From Sanderia malayensis (taxonomy: Eukaryota > Cnidaria > Scyphozoa > Semaeostomeae > Pelagiidae): a stretch of 64,000 nt of DNA. A program made the translations under genes and the position numbers. Where the stretch lies: the NCBI GenBank assembly GCA_013076295.1, contig RQOL01000855.1, positions 2,356,001 to 2,420,000 on the forward strand, read 5' to 3'. How positions within the stretch are numbered: the first letter of the stretch is position 1; each line of letters opens with the position of its first letter. Positions 45,816 through 58,663 of this stretch are shown piece after piece. The notes under the pieces are model-generated. The model ran no database searches, was not told the DNA's origin, and saw only the letters and a list, made by a program, of their open reading frames with translations.

Positions 45816-47506
45816 ATGAGAATGGAGTTTTCAGAACAAATTCCTTCGTTGCATGTTGAGGATGATAGAAGCCGCGATAAGAACTCCCACAAAGGAGCCA
45901 GCAAACTATTACTTACAACTGTTGCTAGTTTAACATTTATTATAACAGTTTTGCACAACCTTGTGCATTGTGATGCAGCTTTAGCAGTGAAATCCAAAAC
46001 TGATCATCATTATCATGCGAACAAATCGTATCATATTTATCTTCTCGCACATGCAATTATCCAATTTGCATTCGTCCACGTTGTGCTTCACTGTCAAAAG
46101 CCGAGATCAAGCTTCTTAAAATGGTACATGAATGATGGTATATTTGTTATTTTTGCCTACTAGACAAGCAGGGTAGATTATGGCACAGCCACAGCACTTC
46201 CAATGCACTGCCAATACCAGAGGTGGCGTAATTGGGGACTTCAACCCCCAAGCCCCCTAAAAATTAAAGCCCTGCATGATAACATATCACTCTCTTGGTT
46301 TGTCTCTTTGTTGCAGGAAAGGGACAATAAAGTTGTCAACCTGCTGGATGTTTTTGGCTCTGCATGTTCTGATGGCTTATGTCTTTGCCGCAAACTTCAT
46401 GTTCAGGTCAAAAATTGCTGGAGACTCGGAATTCTTTTTGGTAAACAGCCCGGAGCATTGCATTGTATTTACATGTGTATACATAGTGCATGCGTGAAGC
46501 AATCTGTTTGTTTGTTTTTTAGTTATTTGTTGTCTTTTCAATCCCTGCTGTCATTGCATGGGGTAATCAACTGCTACCAAAGCAAACACATGGAGTCATT
46601 ACATCATTACTTGTATCAGCATCGGCCATGCAGCTGGTCATTTTCTGCAAAGATAAACTACTAACGTCAACCTCAACTATGGCATCTGGTAGCATGGTAT
46701 TGGCACTAGTGTATGGTTTATACTTGATACTTTTAAAGAGCATTCTCAGTAAGGTAAGATTTTACATAATATGCTCTAGAAATATGCCTTAAAATGCTGT
46801 TCTTTTTGTAACTTTATTTTTTCAGAGATATTCCTGTCTCAAGAGAAGATCATAATGAAAGTCAGTCCAACTTAAGTTCACAATCTCAAATCCCAAAGCT
46901 TGATGTGCACTGTTAGTCTGTTATACATGAATGTATAAACTAACTAATACAAGTCAATGGTCCCTTGTTTTGTTTTCAGGCCCAGTGTCCCTTGTTTTGT
47001 TTTAAGGTCTTTCTCAATGTCTTTTCTTTTTAGAATTCAACACTGCAGTTAATGTATGTGATTGCATTTGTGGAAATATTATTACACCTGATGCTTGTTG
47101 TCCTGAGCAGAAACTCCCTGGCCGCTGAATCCAATACTGGTATCCTAGCATCAAGTTGGAAACTATTTAAGCTGGTGAGTATGATAACCTAATTCATATG
47201 TTACTACAGGCGTACTGTAAACAATAAACCAACAAAAGGAAACTTGCTTTTATCAATTGATCACATTCTTTCTTCTAGATTGTCTTCAGCTTTTTCAAGA
47301 CAGTTTTCACATTGCTGTTGCTAAAGATTTCAGATCCGTTGACTTATCTTGTTACAATGAATTTATCTCTTATTCCATACACCCTTATTAAGGTATTTCG
47401 TTATAAGCTTAATCTTTACCTCTCCGTTGTTGCTTGGTATGTTTTCTTACTCATAACTTTTATCATTAATGCATTTAAAAATATTGTACCATTAGATTGT
47501 CCTTAA
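45816..47506 (+). CDS. Multipass membrane protein, possibly transporter-like, 5 exons
   Basis: Exons 45816-46123, 46317-46440, 46523-46753, 47034-47174 and 47279-47506 keep one frame for about 343 residues. Hydrophobic segments include LLLTTVASLTFIITVLHNLV, IYLLAHAIIQFAFVHVVLHC, CWMFLALHVLMAYVFAANFM, LFVVFSIPAVIAWG, GVITSLLVSASAMQLVIF, GSMVLALVYGLYLILL, LMYVIAFVEILLHLMLVVLS, IVFSFFKTVFTLLLL and YLSVVAWYVFLLITFIINAF, about nine or ten in all. Length and spacing resemble drug/metabolite-transporter-type proteins such as SLC35, but I see no family motif. A His-rich loop (KTDHHYHANKSYH) lies after TM1. I prefer MRMEFSEQIP at 45816 as start because it gives a short hydrophilic N-terminus; an upstream ATG at 45690 is in frame. 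Only 218 bp separate its stop from YOD1. Function unknown. Confidence 0.75.
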
Positions 47507-47724
47507 ATTGTATGAGTTACCAAAGCTTTAGTATGGTATGCTAAAGATTTTGCTATCATAACATGAAGAGAAGTAGCTCATGTTTGAATGACAATCAATT
47601 TATTGTGTTATTTCTTCGCCGCTGCAAGAGACTGTCATGCACCCCTTCTGTTGCGAGCGTTACCCCTTTTTAGAGAAGCGAGGCCATCGTCAGAGCGAGG
47701 CTCTCTGTTAACATCAAAACAAAG

Positions 47725-49783
47725 ATGGCGGATAAAATAGTAAGTTGATCTTTTTCATGTTTTCTATCTTCTTCAACTCAATTTTGGTGTTTCTATCGCG
47801 GCAAACTAGTTTGGAAGTTGGTCTAGATATTTAGGAAAGAGTTTGCTCTTTTTCTGCTAATGATATAAATCTTAACGTCTAGTTTCCGCTTCATTCAGGA
47901 CAATTTATTAATATCTCCTTATTGTGTGCCAGGTTTTGAGGTGTAGCTTCCAAGGTGGGCAAAGAAAAGTTGTTAACGGACTAACGAAGGACTCCACAGC
48001 ATCTCAACTGCAGGAGGAGCTATTTATCTTAACTGGCGTGGCTCCTCATAGGCAAAGAAGTAGGTCTTATTATGAATGACATAAAGCATAAGCACTTCCA
48101 CTTCCCCATTGTTTACTTCCGCAATCTCAGCTATTTTTCTACGACTGCTCTGATTCTAGTCCTCTTTGGGTTTCCACCGAAAGAATTAGCGATAGATGAT
48201 GGTGATAAATTAATAACGTCGATGTTAATCAGGTCAGGGGATACTCTGATTGTCGAAGAGAATAAAAGTGCCCCAAAAGTGCAACAATATCAAGCAGATG
48301 TGCCGAAACTTGTTTTAAGACGTCAGTAAGTTGTTACTCTTTTATAAATATTTTACTCGATATCCTTCTTGATTCTACAAAAACATGTTATTATTTTTTA
48401 TAAATCTATACAATGTAATGTATTATTTTGTTTACAGTGTTGTTCCTGCTGATAACTCCTGTTTATTTGCAAGTCTAAGGTACGCAATCATCAAAAATAT
48501 TAATCAATGTGGATTGCGGGTTTCAGAGGTCCCAAAGTTGATCCATTGATCCTAATTATTTTGTTGTATTTTCTAGTCATGTCATATGAAGCTTGCTGTC
48601 TTTGATTTTTTAGTTTTCTTTTCTTTGGCGGTGACAAGTCGTTAGCTCCGGAGATGCGCAAACTCGCTGCGCAATGCATTTCTAGTGACCCCGAAACATT
48701 TAATGTAGCAGTTTTAGAAAAGACCAACGAAGAATATTGCAAATGGATTATGCAATCTGACCATTGGGGAGGTAACAAGCTTAAGATTCATTAGTCTCAT
48801 AAGAAATTAATGATTGTTAATTTTAGTAGTATCTATTTAAAAGATAGCCTCCTTGCATATTGTATAGGAGACTGCACAGGACAAGCTGATAGAGAACTGT
48901 AAAGTCTGAACTTAGGCTATTTAAGAGAATTGTGGAATCAATACTATATTTAGAAGTGTGTTTGTTTTTATCCAGGCGGAATAGAAATCACGGCTTTAGC
49001 GAAATATTACCAGACAGAAATAGATGTTGTAGATATACAAAGTGGTAGAATAGATAGATTTGGTAAGTTTTGGCAAGCGTCTTTTTAAATTTTGTTATGT
49101 TGCTTGCGTACTTTTCAAAACACCCTTGCTGTATATGTGAATGCATTTTTCATGCAGGACAAGACGGAAATTACAAAAATAGGGTATTTCTTATTTACGA
49201 TGGTATTCATTACGATCCTTTATCAAAAGAGGAAGTTGACAAACCCGGCCAGCCAATACAGACCACGTTTGCCAGCAGTGATGAGTCTGTTTACGCTGAA
49301 GCTCTGTCGCTTTCCAAAGAAGCCAAACAGGTAGTGCTACATTTCTTATCTCGGATAAGTTGGAGAATTTCCTAAGACGCTTATTCACATAACTTCATCA
49401 ATAGGCATTGACTGATAGGCGCACTTCGTCTGCTGCATTCGCTAATGCTCATTTCCCTTTTAAGCCCAGCTCGCGTACAATGGGTTATCTTGCTACGCTT
49501 GCCTGTCTATCTATTATCAAGAAACATTGACTGCTAGGCGCACTTCGTGCGCTGCATTCGCTGACGCTCATTTCCCTTTCAACCCCACGTACAATGGGGC
49601 TGAAAGGGGCATGAGCGTCAACTTAAACTTGGATTTATTGTTGGCCTCTTTCAGAAACGTCAGTTCACAGATTTGAATGGATTCACGCTACGCTGCTTGG
49701 CATGTCAGACAACTTTAACTGGCCAGAAAGATGCACAAAGCCATGCAATGGCCACAGGACATACGAACTTTGGAGAGCTTTAG
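47725..49783 (+). CDS. YOD1: Ubiquitin thioesterase OTU1 (YOD1), 8 exons
   Basis: YOD1 is a p97/VCP-associated deubiquitinase acting in ER-associated degradation. Exons 47725-47739, 47933-48059, 48160-48325, 48438-48479, 48614-48771, 48976-49062, 49158-49330 and 49655-49783 give 298 residues in frame. The N-terminal UBX-like domain includes [16 protein letters not shown] and LFGFPPKEL...SGDTLIVEE. The OTU domain starts [13 protein letters not shown], with the catalytic Asp and Cys, and continues with [38 protein letters not shown] and the catalytic His in [12 protein letters not shown]. The C-terminal C2H2 finger is [23 protein letters not shown], ending TNFGEL. All hallmark residues are present and the length is slightly below human (348). 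Confidence 0.97.
49400..49625. repeat. Tandem duplication with hairpin in the last YOD1 intron
   Basis: Two ~120-bp copies share CATTGACTG.TAGGCGCACT + TCGT...GCTGCATTCGCT and GCTCATTTCCCTTT. The second ends in an inverted repeat (GCTCATTTCCCTTTCAACCC / GGGGCTGAAAGGGGCATGAGC). Confidence 0.7.
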
Positions 49784-50660
49784 CTTATTTTGTGACACCC
49801 TTTAACGTATACGTTTATTAACGAAGTTATTTATAGACCCATGTTATTTGAAATTTTGTCGCATCAATTGAGAATTATTGCTATGTGAATGTCAGTAATT
49901 TTATATTTGTTATTAAACCTGGAGTGTTTCATTTCAAAAGAGCTGTATCAACGTGTACCACAAAATCAACTAATTCAAAATCCGAAGTGTGGAGCGATAA
50001 CTCATTAAAGTGTTCACATGATGACGATAGCCTCACTTCGAAGCGAGGCAGGTAAGGGGTCTACAAACGAGGCCGAGAAGTTTCTGTGATTTTCTTCGAC
50101 GCGTTTTTATTCTTGTTTTGTTCATTTAACCTCTTGCTTCTTCTGGTACGTACAAGTTTATTAAACAAAAATATGTTAGAGGGATTATAGTTCAATGCTG
50201 AGGTAAGAAAAATTGTTTGTTTATTTCAATAATTGAAATAAGAGCCTCAATACACGATGCTCCCCTCATTTGGCCTTGTTCGTTTCGTTTATTCATCCTA
50301 CCCACGTGGATTGCATGTTTTCAGGCCCAATGATGCCAAATGATTTTCTTTCCATCACCCGTGGCTATATTTGCCCCCCAAACCTATCCATATTGTATTA
50401 TTAATTTGTAATTTACACGTGCAATGCAACATTACTACCGTATGATCAGAGGGAGAGTGAAAAGTGGGCGGGGACCACAGACAGGGCGAGGAGGATTCGC
50501 TCACTTGGTCATCATCATCATCTCACTCTGAATCAACATCTCTCGATAATTTTGGATATCTTTTGGTATTGGTTTAACTCAGCATGTATACTGGAAGTTA
50601 TTTTTATCTTAATTCGTTACTTTATTTCAGACTTGTACCACCTATATGATCTGAAACAAC
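49784..50660. other. Intergenic YOD1-POLR3D
   Basis: 877 bases with a near-perfect palindrome GCCTCACTTCGAAGCGAGGC at about 50029-50048. Similar GCGAGGC sequence occurs just upstream of the YOD1 start (about 47686-47700). No coding exon. Confidence 0.5.
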
Positions 50661-53600
50661 ATGTCTGGTGACAAGAGACTTGCAGACCTGAAACTTGGTG
50701 CCTCATTGAATAGATTAGGTGTGCTATGTGATCCTTGCACTTGTTATTTGCAGCTACTTCCTATGAGGATAAATAGCACCCATTTAATCTATGCTGTATG
50801 TTGTCTGCCTGGTACCTTTCATAACAGCTCATTAATGTTTATCTTAACAGCCATTGTTTATTACCCTTTTTAGGTATCCGAACAAGGGGTGGAGCATCTG
50901 GTAGTCCAATTTCAGGAAGGCTTCCGTGTTTAAAGCCAGCAAGAGATTTGACATTAGGAAGTAGCACTCCAAAGGTTTGCCTTTTGCAATGGCTATCAAT
51001 ATTTCAATGTCGTACAATTTGATTCTCTTGTATGTTTGATTATTCAAGACCATATGCTTCAGATATCCATAACGTCTTTTATTTCAATATAATTTGTTTC
51101 TTTAGAGAACATTTACTCCAAATATTCCAGCAAGAAGAGCTGTCAAAGAAGAGTAAGTAATTGTGGCTTTTTTATGCAAAATCAAACTCGTCTTCTTGTA
51201 TCAAAGGTTCAGCTTCTTGGCTTTGCGATTTTTAACTTTTGCAGTACTAAGCTAGCATACATTATCATTACCCCATCTTTCATTATCATTGCCCCATCTA
51301 TCATTTTATTTTGCTTTGTATCTTGCAGGTCTGCAAGTCAGTCTTCAGAGGTAATTGAAGCATAAATTATAAGGATTGCAAGCATGTGTCTATGTGTTAC
51401 ATTTCTCATCCATACATGTTTAATGATTGACATATTCCATTCATTTTGATCTCAATCATTTTTACAGGTTGGTTCACCCCGGGGTGGCCGTCGAAAGCAT
51501 GAAGGCAGGGGCCGTGGCAGAGAAAGAGGCAGAGGACGGGGACGGGGTGGTCGTGGAGGCCGTGGAGGAGTTGTAATGTCACAGGGAATATTCTCCCAAG
51601 GACCATTTGCACTGAAAAGAACAGGTTTGTTTGCTATAACTAGAAACACATCATTTTGATGCACAATTGAATCTGTATATACAATGGAACCTTCATAAGG
51701 GAGACCTAATACTGTGATATATCTGATCTTCTCTGAACTGTTTTAAAATTTCTTATCGGTCTATCCCTATGAAAGATGTTTGGGTTCCTTAAAAGCTCTT
51801 TATAATGTGATTTCATTACATGTTTGTAATATGTAGTGCGAAGAAATGATGAGTGATTAAATTTGGTGATTATTATTGTGATTATTTCTGTTGTGTGTTA
51901 TTCTAGTTGGAGAGGCAGTTGCAGCTTCGTCTTACTCATCAGGAGGAGGAAGGGCTGATGGTGATGGCGAAGGTAGAAGCAGAACATCAGTCATCATGAG
52001 CAGGTATTTTGATGCTACTTGGAAGACTCATACTGTCACTGTAATTGTCTGAATGTCCATTCTGACTTTCTTCCTGATGACCAGCCCTGCTTGTTGATTT
52101 GTCAAGCTGTTTAGCCAGATGTCTTAGAAAGGGAGTGCACTCTAATTGGGGTGACTAATTCGAAGATTTGGTTGAAATCGATGAGAAAACTATTTCACTA
52201 TGCTTCAAAAGTATATGTTTCAAGTATAAGAGTGAAGCGAAATGTCTTTCATTGGCAAATACATTGCTCTCTACCACGGGAAGCAAAGCGAGTTGATAAT
52301 GATAAGAATAACCTGCAGAGAGCAAGATAATTAAATGATAACAACTTTATAAAATATAAATTTCGATCATGTGCTGCTGAATTTTGTTGTCTGATGATCG
52401 CAATAGCTTGAAACTCTGATTAAGAACAAGCATTGTTTGTGTGCTATTCTTATCATTATAATTATCGAACAAGAAATAGATCGAAGAACGTAGTATTGAA
52501 AATGAACGATAGTGCTCTTTCTTTACCATCAGAGGTAAAGCGAGTTTATGATGATAAGAATAAATGAGCAGAGGACAAGATAATTAAATGGTTGTAAAAC
52601 GTAAACAACTTTGTGGAGTATAAATTTGAACATGTGCAGCTGTTTGATGATCGCAATAGCGTGGAACTCTGATTAAGAACAACCAATGTTGCCTTATTTT
52701 TATTATCTTAAAGTGTTGAAGTTGAGTACGCCTTTTAATTAATTCTCCAGCTATTTTTGTATAACCAGTAGGGTGTGGTTTTGGAGTCAACTGTATTTAG
52801 GGTGTGTTTTGTCATTTCTTTTTAGCAGGGGGACTGGAGAGGACGGCAATACGACTAAAAGAGTACTGGAGATGCTCTCAGATTCGGTAATACGAAATTC
52901 GGGACTTCTGCGCATGCACACCTTGATTTCTAAGCCTAAATCTCTTAATACGCATGCGTATTAACCCCAAATGATCATTAGTCCCCATCCAATTACCCCG
53001 TGGTTATTTTCCTTCCGCAGGGTAGAATGGAAATTAATGAGGAAGAAATGAAAGAAGGAGGCTTGGTACCTATTACCATCCCATTGGCCAACCCGAAATT
53101 GCTTAATAAACATCTTGAGGATGTGAAGAAGCATGCTTCTCCAAGCAAGTATAACAGAGGTAAGGCTAAGTTGAGATACTATAATATCCATACTTGTTAC
53201 TGTTGAATTTCAGCTATAGTCAGTTGATTAGCAGTATGTGAACATCCACGCATTAATCTGCAGTACATCTGCTATTCTGAGTTCTCCAGGAAATCAACCG
53301 TTTTTGAGATACAGGAAACACCCCGTATAAGAACCTGTGAATTCTGCATCAGCCTATTGTTCAAATACAATAGTCTATTGTCTTTCGATTGTTTTGCACT
53401 GGGACTTCGGCCTGGAAGGTTCTTAATTCAATGGTTCTTATACGCGGGTGTTTACTGTAGCGCATGTTTGAACTAACTCATCTCAAAACTATACTACATC
53501 AAGCGAGTGTATACCAGAGCGATGGGGAATGGAAATCGTTCGAGATTGCGCTTGTTCGAGATATAGCGGGCAGTCGAGATGGCAAATAGCAATTCTATGC

Positions 53601-55094
53601 TTTCTCTTGTTTTGTTTTGTAGTTAAACCTGAACACATGAATGATAGGATTGGGTTGGAAGAGAGTACAAAGCCAAAACTCGCCAATTCCAACGAGCTCC
53701 AACTGAGCTGCGATCAGCTGTTCTCTTCGAATTTTACGGTTAGTATGCTTTTATTTCCGACTGTAAGAACTTAAACACAGTGCGTGTAGTGAGCCCAGTA
53801 TGTAAACTTAGCAATCACACAGCTGTGATTGCTGAGTTTACAAGATTTTCATCATTTGTATTTTTTTCTGTTTTCTTTTGTTTTAATGAATTTTTTGCTC
53901 AACAGAACGACAAGTTGCTGTTCCTACAGTTCCCAGACGCTATGCCTGTGAAGTCGTTGGCACAGCACGAGAACGAGACTAGATCCGACCAAAGCGAGGC
54001 TGGTCCGTCTTCAATTCAGGTAAGTTTGTTGATCGATTTATTTATTTTTTAGTTTCGAATATGATGTGTTAAATTTTATCTGTTGATATTTGTATTTTTG
54101 CCTACTCGTTTATTCATCTGATCTGATCTTCTTGAATTTCCAGAAACTTGAGGAAGAGCTTGCTAAATTCTCTTTAAATAACGTCTCAGAGGGCTACATT
54201 GGCAAGATTCGAGTTCACCAGTCCGGTAACGTAAGGTAAATGAAATTTACAAGTGAAATTTCTGCAATTCAATAATAATAATATCAATGATGATAAATAA
54301 TATTACGACGAATGTTTATATAGGATGAACACTTCGACAATTACAGCATTGTTGTTATCAGTGTGTGTCCTGTGCTGTGCTTTAGACCTTAAATGAAACT
54401 GAAGAAAAATGTATTATATCAAACATCTTTACATTATTCACCAACAGCCGGACCCCATATCATATATCTGAGCAAGCATGCTTTGCATCCAGCCTATTGT
54501 TCAAAAACAATAGGCCATTGTTTTCCATTGTTTTGACAAGATGTCTGGAGATTCCATTGGTTCTCATATGCAGTGTTTCACTGTTTGTCGTGTCAGTATT
54601 GGTGGTAGAACCTGATGGCTAATTATATTATTTTATTTACCTTCCAGAATGACCTTGGAAATGTGTCTTTTGACGTCACCATGGGAACACCGTGTGGCTT
54701 TTTGCAGGTATGTATGTATATATGTATGTATGTATATTTTATATTATACATGTTGTGTCTAACCCAACTATAAGTTGATGTGGACCTATAAGGTATTTCC
54801 ATCATCTCGTGTTTAAGTAATTCGTTAAAGAACATGGCTTGGAAGCATGTTCAGACAATAGAATGCCGTAAATCCTTGAGGGAGGGGGCTTATTCTAGGG
54901 TGGGGCCTTAATCAATGATTTACTGTACTGAGAGATGATGCTATTCTAATGTTTGCTGACTAATTATTTTCAAGGATCTAATGTCTGTCCACGTTGACGA
55001 GGAGAGACAAGACATGTCGTGTTTGGGCCGCGTGGATCACCGAGTAATTTGTGTACCTGATTTTGAAGAACTGGTTGGAAATGCAACTTCGTAG
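50661..55094 (+). CDS. POLR3D: RNA polymerase III subunit RPC4 (POLR3D), 13 exons
   Basis: RPC4 pairs with RPC5 on RNA polymerase III and acts in initiation and termination. Exons: 50661-50718, 50874-50974, 51106-51152, 51329-51350 (22-base microexon), 51468-51624, 51907-52003, 52829-52886, 53021-53159, 53623-53738, 53906-54019, 54144-54230, 54648-54707, 54975-55094; 391 residues. The N-terminus has PARDLTLGSSTPKRTFTPNI, typical of RPC4, and a Gly-Arg-rich run (RGRGRERGRGRGRGGRGGRG) with GIFSQGPFA. Then come DKLLFLQFPDAMP and the conserved C-terminal domain: GYIGKIRVHQSGN, VSFDVTMGTPCGFLQDLMSV and LGRVDHRVICVPDFEELV. The order matches human RPC4 (398 residues). The Arg/Gly run may be methylated (inference). 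Confidence 0.95.
52260..52700. repeat. Tandem duplication (~255-bp spacing) in a POLR3D intron
   Basis: 52265-52430 and 52523-52690 are diverged copies sharing GATAAGAATAA...GACAAGATAATTAAATG, CTGATGATCGCAATAGC + TGAAACTCTGATTAAGAACA. They lie in the intron between the exons ending 52003 and starting 52829. Confidence 0.75.
53312..53457. mobile_element. TA-flanked ~150-bp MITE, copy 7 (inverse)
   Basis: CAGGAAACACCCCGTATAAG ... CTTATACGCGGGTGTTTACTG, flanked by TA on both sides, with the CAGCCTATTGTTCAAATACA interior. It lies in a POLR3D intron. Confidence 0.85.
54450..54585. repeat. Diverged ~150-bp MITE, copy 8
   Basis: Shares CATCCAGCCTATTGTTCAAA, AACAATAGGCCATTG and GGTTCTCATATGCAGTGTTT with the family, but its left end is eroded. 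It lies in a POLR3D intron. Confidence 0.6.
54864..54930. repeat. Fragment of the CCGTAAA/GGGGCTTA family
   Basis: GCCGTAAATCCTTGAGGGAG + GGGGCTTATTCTAGG ... TCAATGATTTACTGTA. Short and diverged; in the last POLR3D intron. Confidence 0.5.
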
Positions 55095-55176
55095 CTGATT
55101 AGAAAGGAAGGTCAGGATTTTCATTTGCATTATACAGCCCTTATTGGGTTCGTCAGGGTTTGGGCACAGTGCATAA

Positions 55177-55250
55177 TGTTGTGTTGTATTATGTTGTGTT
55201 GTGTTGTGTTGTGTTGTGTTGTGTTGTGTCGTATCGTGTTGTGTTGTTTG
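55177..55250. repeat. TTGTG pentanucleotide microsatellite
   Basis: About fourteen GTGTT units with a few substitutions, 80 bases after the POLR3D stop, so probably in its 3'UTR. Frames through it encode CVVLCCVVL-type simple sequence and are not genes. Confidence 0.9.
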
Positions 55251-56446
55251 AATGGCACGACAGATCATGTCTGTCAGGTCAAGTATTGCTTTGCATGCAA
55301 GCATATGAGAGAAATCGAGTGTCTCGTAGCTATTTGCGGAGCTCTACTCCCCCTTCAAACAAAGCGAATAAGTCGACATTAATTTAAAGATTCTTAATGA
55401 GCGGTTCATCTAAACATGCGTAGGAACTTGATATTTATCCGCTTTTTGTTTTTATCGCTCAACATTTGTAATTCATTGTGGAGTTCTCCGTATTTGTAGT
55501 CATGTCAAAGAAGCTAGAGTTTAATAGTACAAAACATTATTATCTGTTTTTATTAAAGAAATGCACACTTTTTAAATAAGAAAATAATGAAACCTTTATC
55601 AAGGGACACGGACAAATGTATTTCTCCCCAAATTTTTCAAAATCGCTCACCTCCTTGCGAAAGCAACCTCCTCACAACGCATGGAACAAGATCATCTATT
55701 CTATTTGTATCCGTTAACCACTGCACTTTAATTTTCCAGGCTGTGAAATTTCCCATTCTTGTCTATAACTTCCCATCATTTTTTGGCATTTTAAGCCTCA
55801 GTATTCGTTATGAGCATTATTCTTGTAAAATAAAAAGTGTGCAATGCCTTGGATGAACTGGCGATATTTTTCTGTGTTGTGTCTGCCACCAGAGAGAGGT
55901 CGTTATCGTTACATGACAAAAATCCTCTCCAGCTTTTCTTGATACCAATGCGGCAGAAGTAGATGCGGCTGTTCAAAGGGTCAAGAACGAGTCACGGTAA
56001 GGGTTGTTGGGGTAAAATATGGTTGTTTACAATTTTGACAGGTTTGTTTACAATTTTGACAGGTTTGTTCACTGAGTGAAACTGTGAAAATTTGAATCAG
56101 ATTGCAAGCCAATTATTGCTTGACTATCCTTTCATTATCACTTGTAATGAACGGCAGCATTCGGAAGGAAAAACGCGACATAAATAGTACGCAAATTTTG
56201 TTTAGAACGAGCACAGACCATAATCTAATCTACTCTCTCTTCACTGCCGGCTCTGTCGTTATATTTGGTCTCAATTTCCAATATAGATATCAAATGCGAA
56301 CAACTGTTCGACAGTTTGTGAAAATTCCACTCCAGAAATAACCGAACCAACGGATGTGTTTGTAAAGTGCTGGCCACAATGACTCCTGTCTAGACGGCCC
56401 TGGTTAACTGAGGCTTTTGAACCATGTGTCTTGTATTGGGCTTGAG

Positions 56447-56527
56447 CTTACCGTAATCATTCTAATTAGCCCTCTTTTAAATAAGATTTTGAATAAGCCC
56501 CCGGGCGCTTAATCGAATTATTGCGGT
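56447..56527. mobile_element. Short TACCGTAA...TTGCGGTA element
   Basis: An 81-bp sequence with TACCGTAAT at the left end and ATTGCGGTA at the right. It contains AATAAGCCCCCGGGCGCTTA, related to the family at 38447. Confidence 0.6.
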
Positions 56528-58479
56528 AACATGGTTGTACATGGATCTCTTCTTCTCCCTCCCCCTTTTTGTTTCATTAAGCTTACGACAAGTTTGAGAG
56601 AAATTGAGACAAGAAGTAAGTACAGGTTTTACACTACATTGTGCTTGTTTTGCCACAACTGTTTACATTCAGGCTCTTGGTTCACGTTTGCGACTAAGCG
56701 CTCACATTTTTTCACTTGGTGACTGGATTCCCTACTTATGCAAAATGGACTGAGTTGGTCTCATTCTCAAGTCGAGGCCCTGAGCTACTCATATGTCAAA
56801 GTTTCCTTTATTAACTTATATTTTTCACGGATAGCTTAATTTGACCTTTTCACGATTGAATTCCGCGAATCTGCAATGTTTTTTGTTTTTTCGAAGCTAT
56901 TTTTGGTTAGCATGTCGTTACATTCAATTCTCCTATTTTCCACTTACAGTTGTCATTCCAGTCGCCATCTCCAGCACACAGATCTTATGACAACTACGTT
57001 AACACGTGGCAATGTACGAGCGCGGAGAACCTTAATTTGTGGCTTAATATCAGCGGGGCAATGGTTATCCCCAGCTGCACTCGCAGCATTTCGCTGCACT
57101 TCGCGAAATCTTGAAATTGCCTCTCAATGACATTGCATTGTTCGCAGTGCAGTAAATTTACCATGCAGTAATGAACTTGGACGTGTGAGCCAATTATCTC
57201 TCTCGCTGTAAATATCCAGCTAATTCTATTACCAGCACGAGACTTGTGACAGAGTCAGTGAATGGGACATCAAATATCCAAGCTTGTATTTTAAGGTTGG
57301 ATTGTTATAGATTTACGTGAGTTGATCTGTCAATGAACTTTGATTCCATTGTCTATAACTGTGCCTGTACCCCCGAAGGATATATGAAATTCTCGAACAA
57401 TCAGTTGATATTATCCTGGGTGATAATGTTCTGTCAACCGGCGCGGTGGATAGATTTTGAAGAGAGGAAATTTACTCTTGCCGTGTTTGCTTTCGATTAA
57501 TTAGGTCTTTTTTCTGCGCATCACTCTTTGAATTGATTGTACATGACGCATGTTTTCGTGTCGTAAAGAACATGTCCGGATTTATTGGACACTGAAAAAG
57601 ATACAGTGGAGTAAACAAAAGGAAAGACCAATAGGAAGCGCAGCATTCTTGCTCAATATAGAGTGAATAATTCGGACAACATTTCTTAGTTTTCTAATGA
57701 GTGATTACCGCGCCGATTTGCCAGAAGGCAATCACTGAGTGAAAATGTTTTTCTGAATATTGCCATTTGTCTTCCAGTCTCTTGAATGTTTCAGATTCGG
57801 CTGGCTTTGAGAAAATTTCAGGTGCACAAGGAGATTTTTTGATTTGCGAAGCGGATCTGTTTTTGTTTTTTTAACGTTGAGAACCAAATGTCGTTGCAGC
57901 TGTCGAGCCTTGCATGGGCTAATTTGGTGCGTGGTTGTAAAGGCGAGTAGGCACATTGAGTGGGTGACCAAGGGGTGCATAGAGGTTGTAACAGGATTAC
58001 ATTCTCGTTATCGCGTAATCTCGTATTTGAGTAATTATTGTAATCACCTGTTTCATGTCAATCAATGTCAATCATTAATTGTATAGTATAAATAGCCTAG
58101 AAATTGTAATTCATTCATTCTTATATTCATATCTTGGCAGTTACATAATCGCACAAACGGATTTTTTTTTTGAGTTGACTTATGGTATACCACCATTACA
58201 AGGCTGCCTTCCCCGGAATCATTGTTCAAAGCAAAGTCTCCATGGTAGTGTACTTTGATGATTTACCACAACGCTGAACACTGCCCGTATGCACAAGCGG
58301 GGAGAGGATTTATGGGCCCCGCCTGGGTCATGCATTGCATAGATTTCTGTCACAATTTAAGGAGGTTTTACTAATTTTTACATGACAATTGGGTGCATAG
58401 GCCGAGATGGCCCTGAAGAAAATTTTACAATGGTGTAGACTGTAGACTTGACAAACAAAATAACTAATTAAAATATATA

Positions 58480-58663
58480 CAGTCAACTCCGTCTAATTCG
58501 AACACCCTGGGGAAGCGTGAAAATGTTCGAATAACAAAAGTTCGAATTATCGAGGTTTGTTTTGTAGGAATTGGTTCGTTAGTGATCCTTGAAGGGACAG
58601 AGAATTTCGTTCGAATTAGATAGAGTTCGAACTATACGAGTTCGAACTATGCAGATTTGACTG
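58480..58663. mobile_element. Pogo/mariner-like MITE (TTCGAA type), 184 bp
   Basis: Starts CAGTCAACTCCGTCTAATTC and ends TATGCAGATTTGACTG, flanked by TA. Several TTCGAAT/ATTCGAA motifs lie inside. The termini and TA duplication resemble widespread Tigger/pogo-derived MITEs of animals. No transposase. Confidence 0.75.

Noticed and set aside
55125..55387. Two plus-strand frames reading CVVLCC and a minus-strand frame reading TQHNTTQHN
   Set aside because: All are translations of the TTGTG microsatellite.
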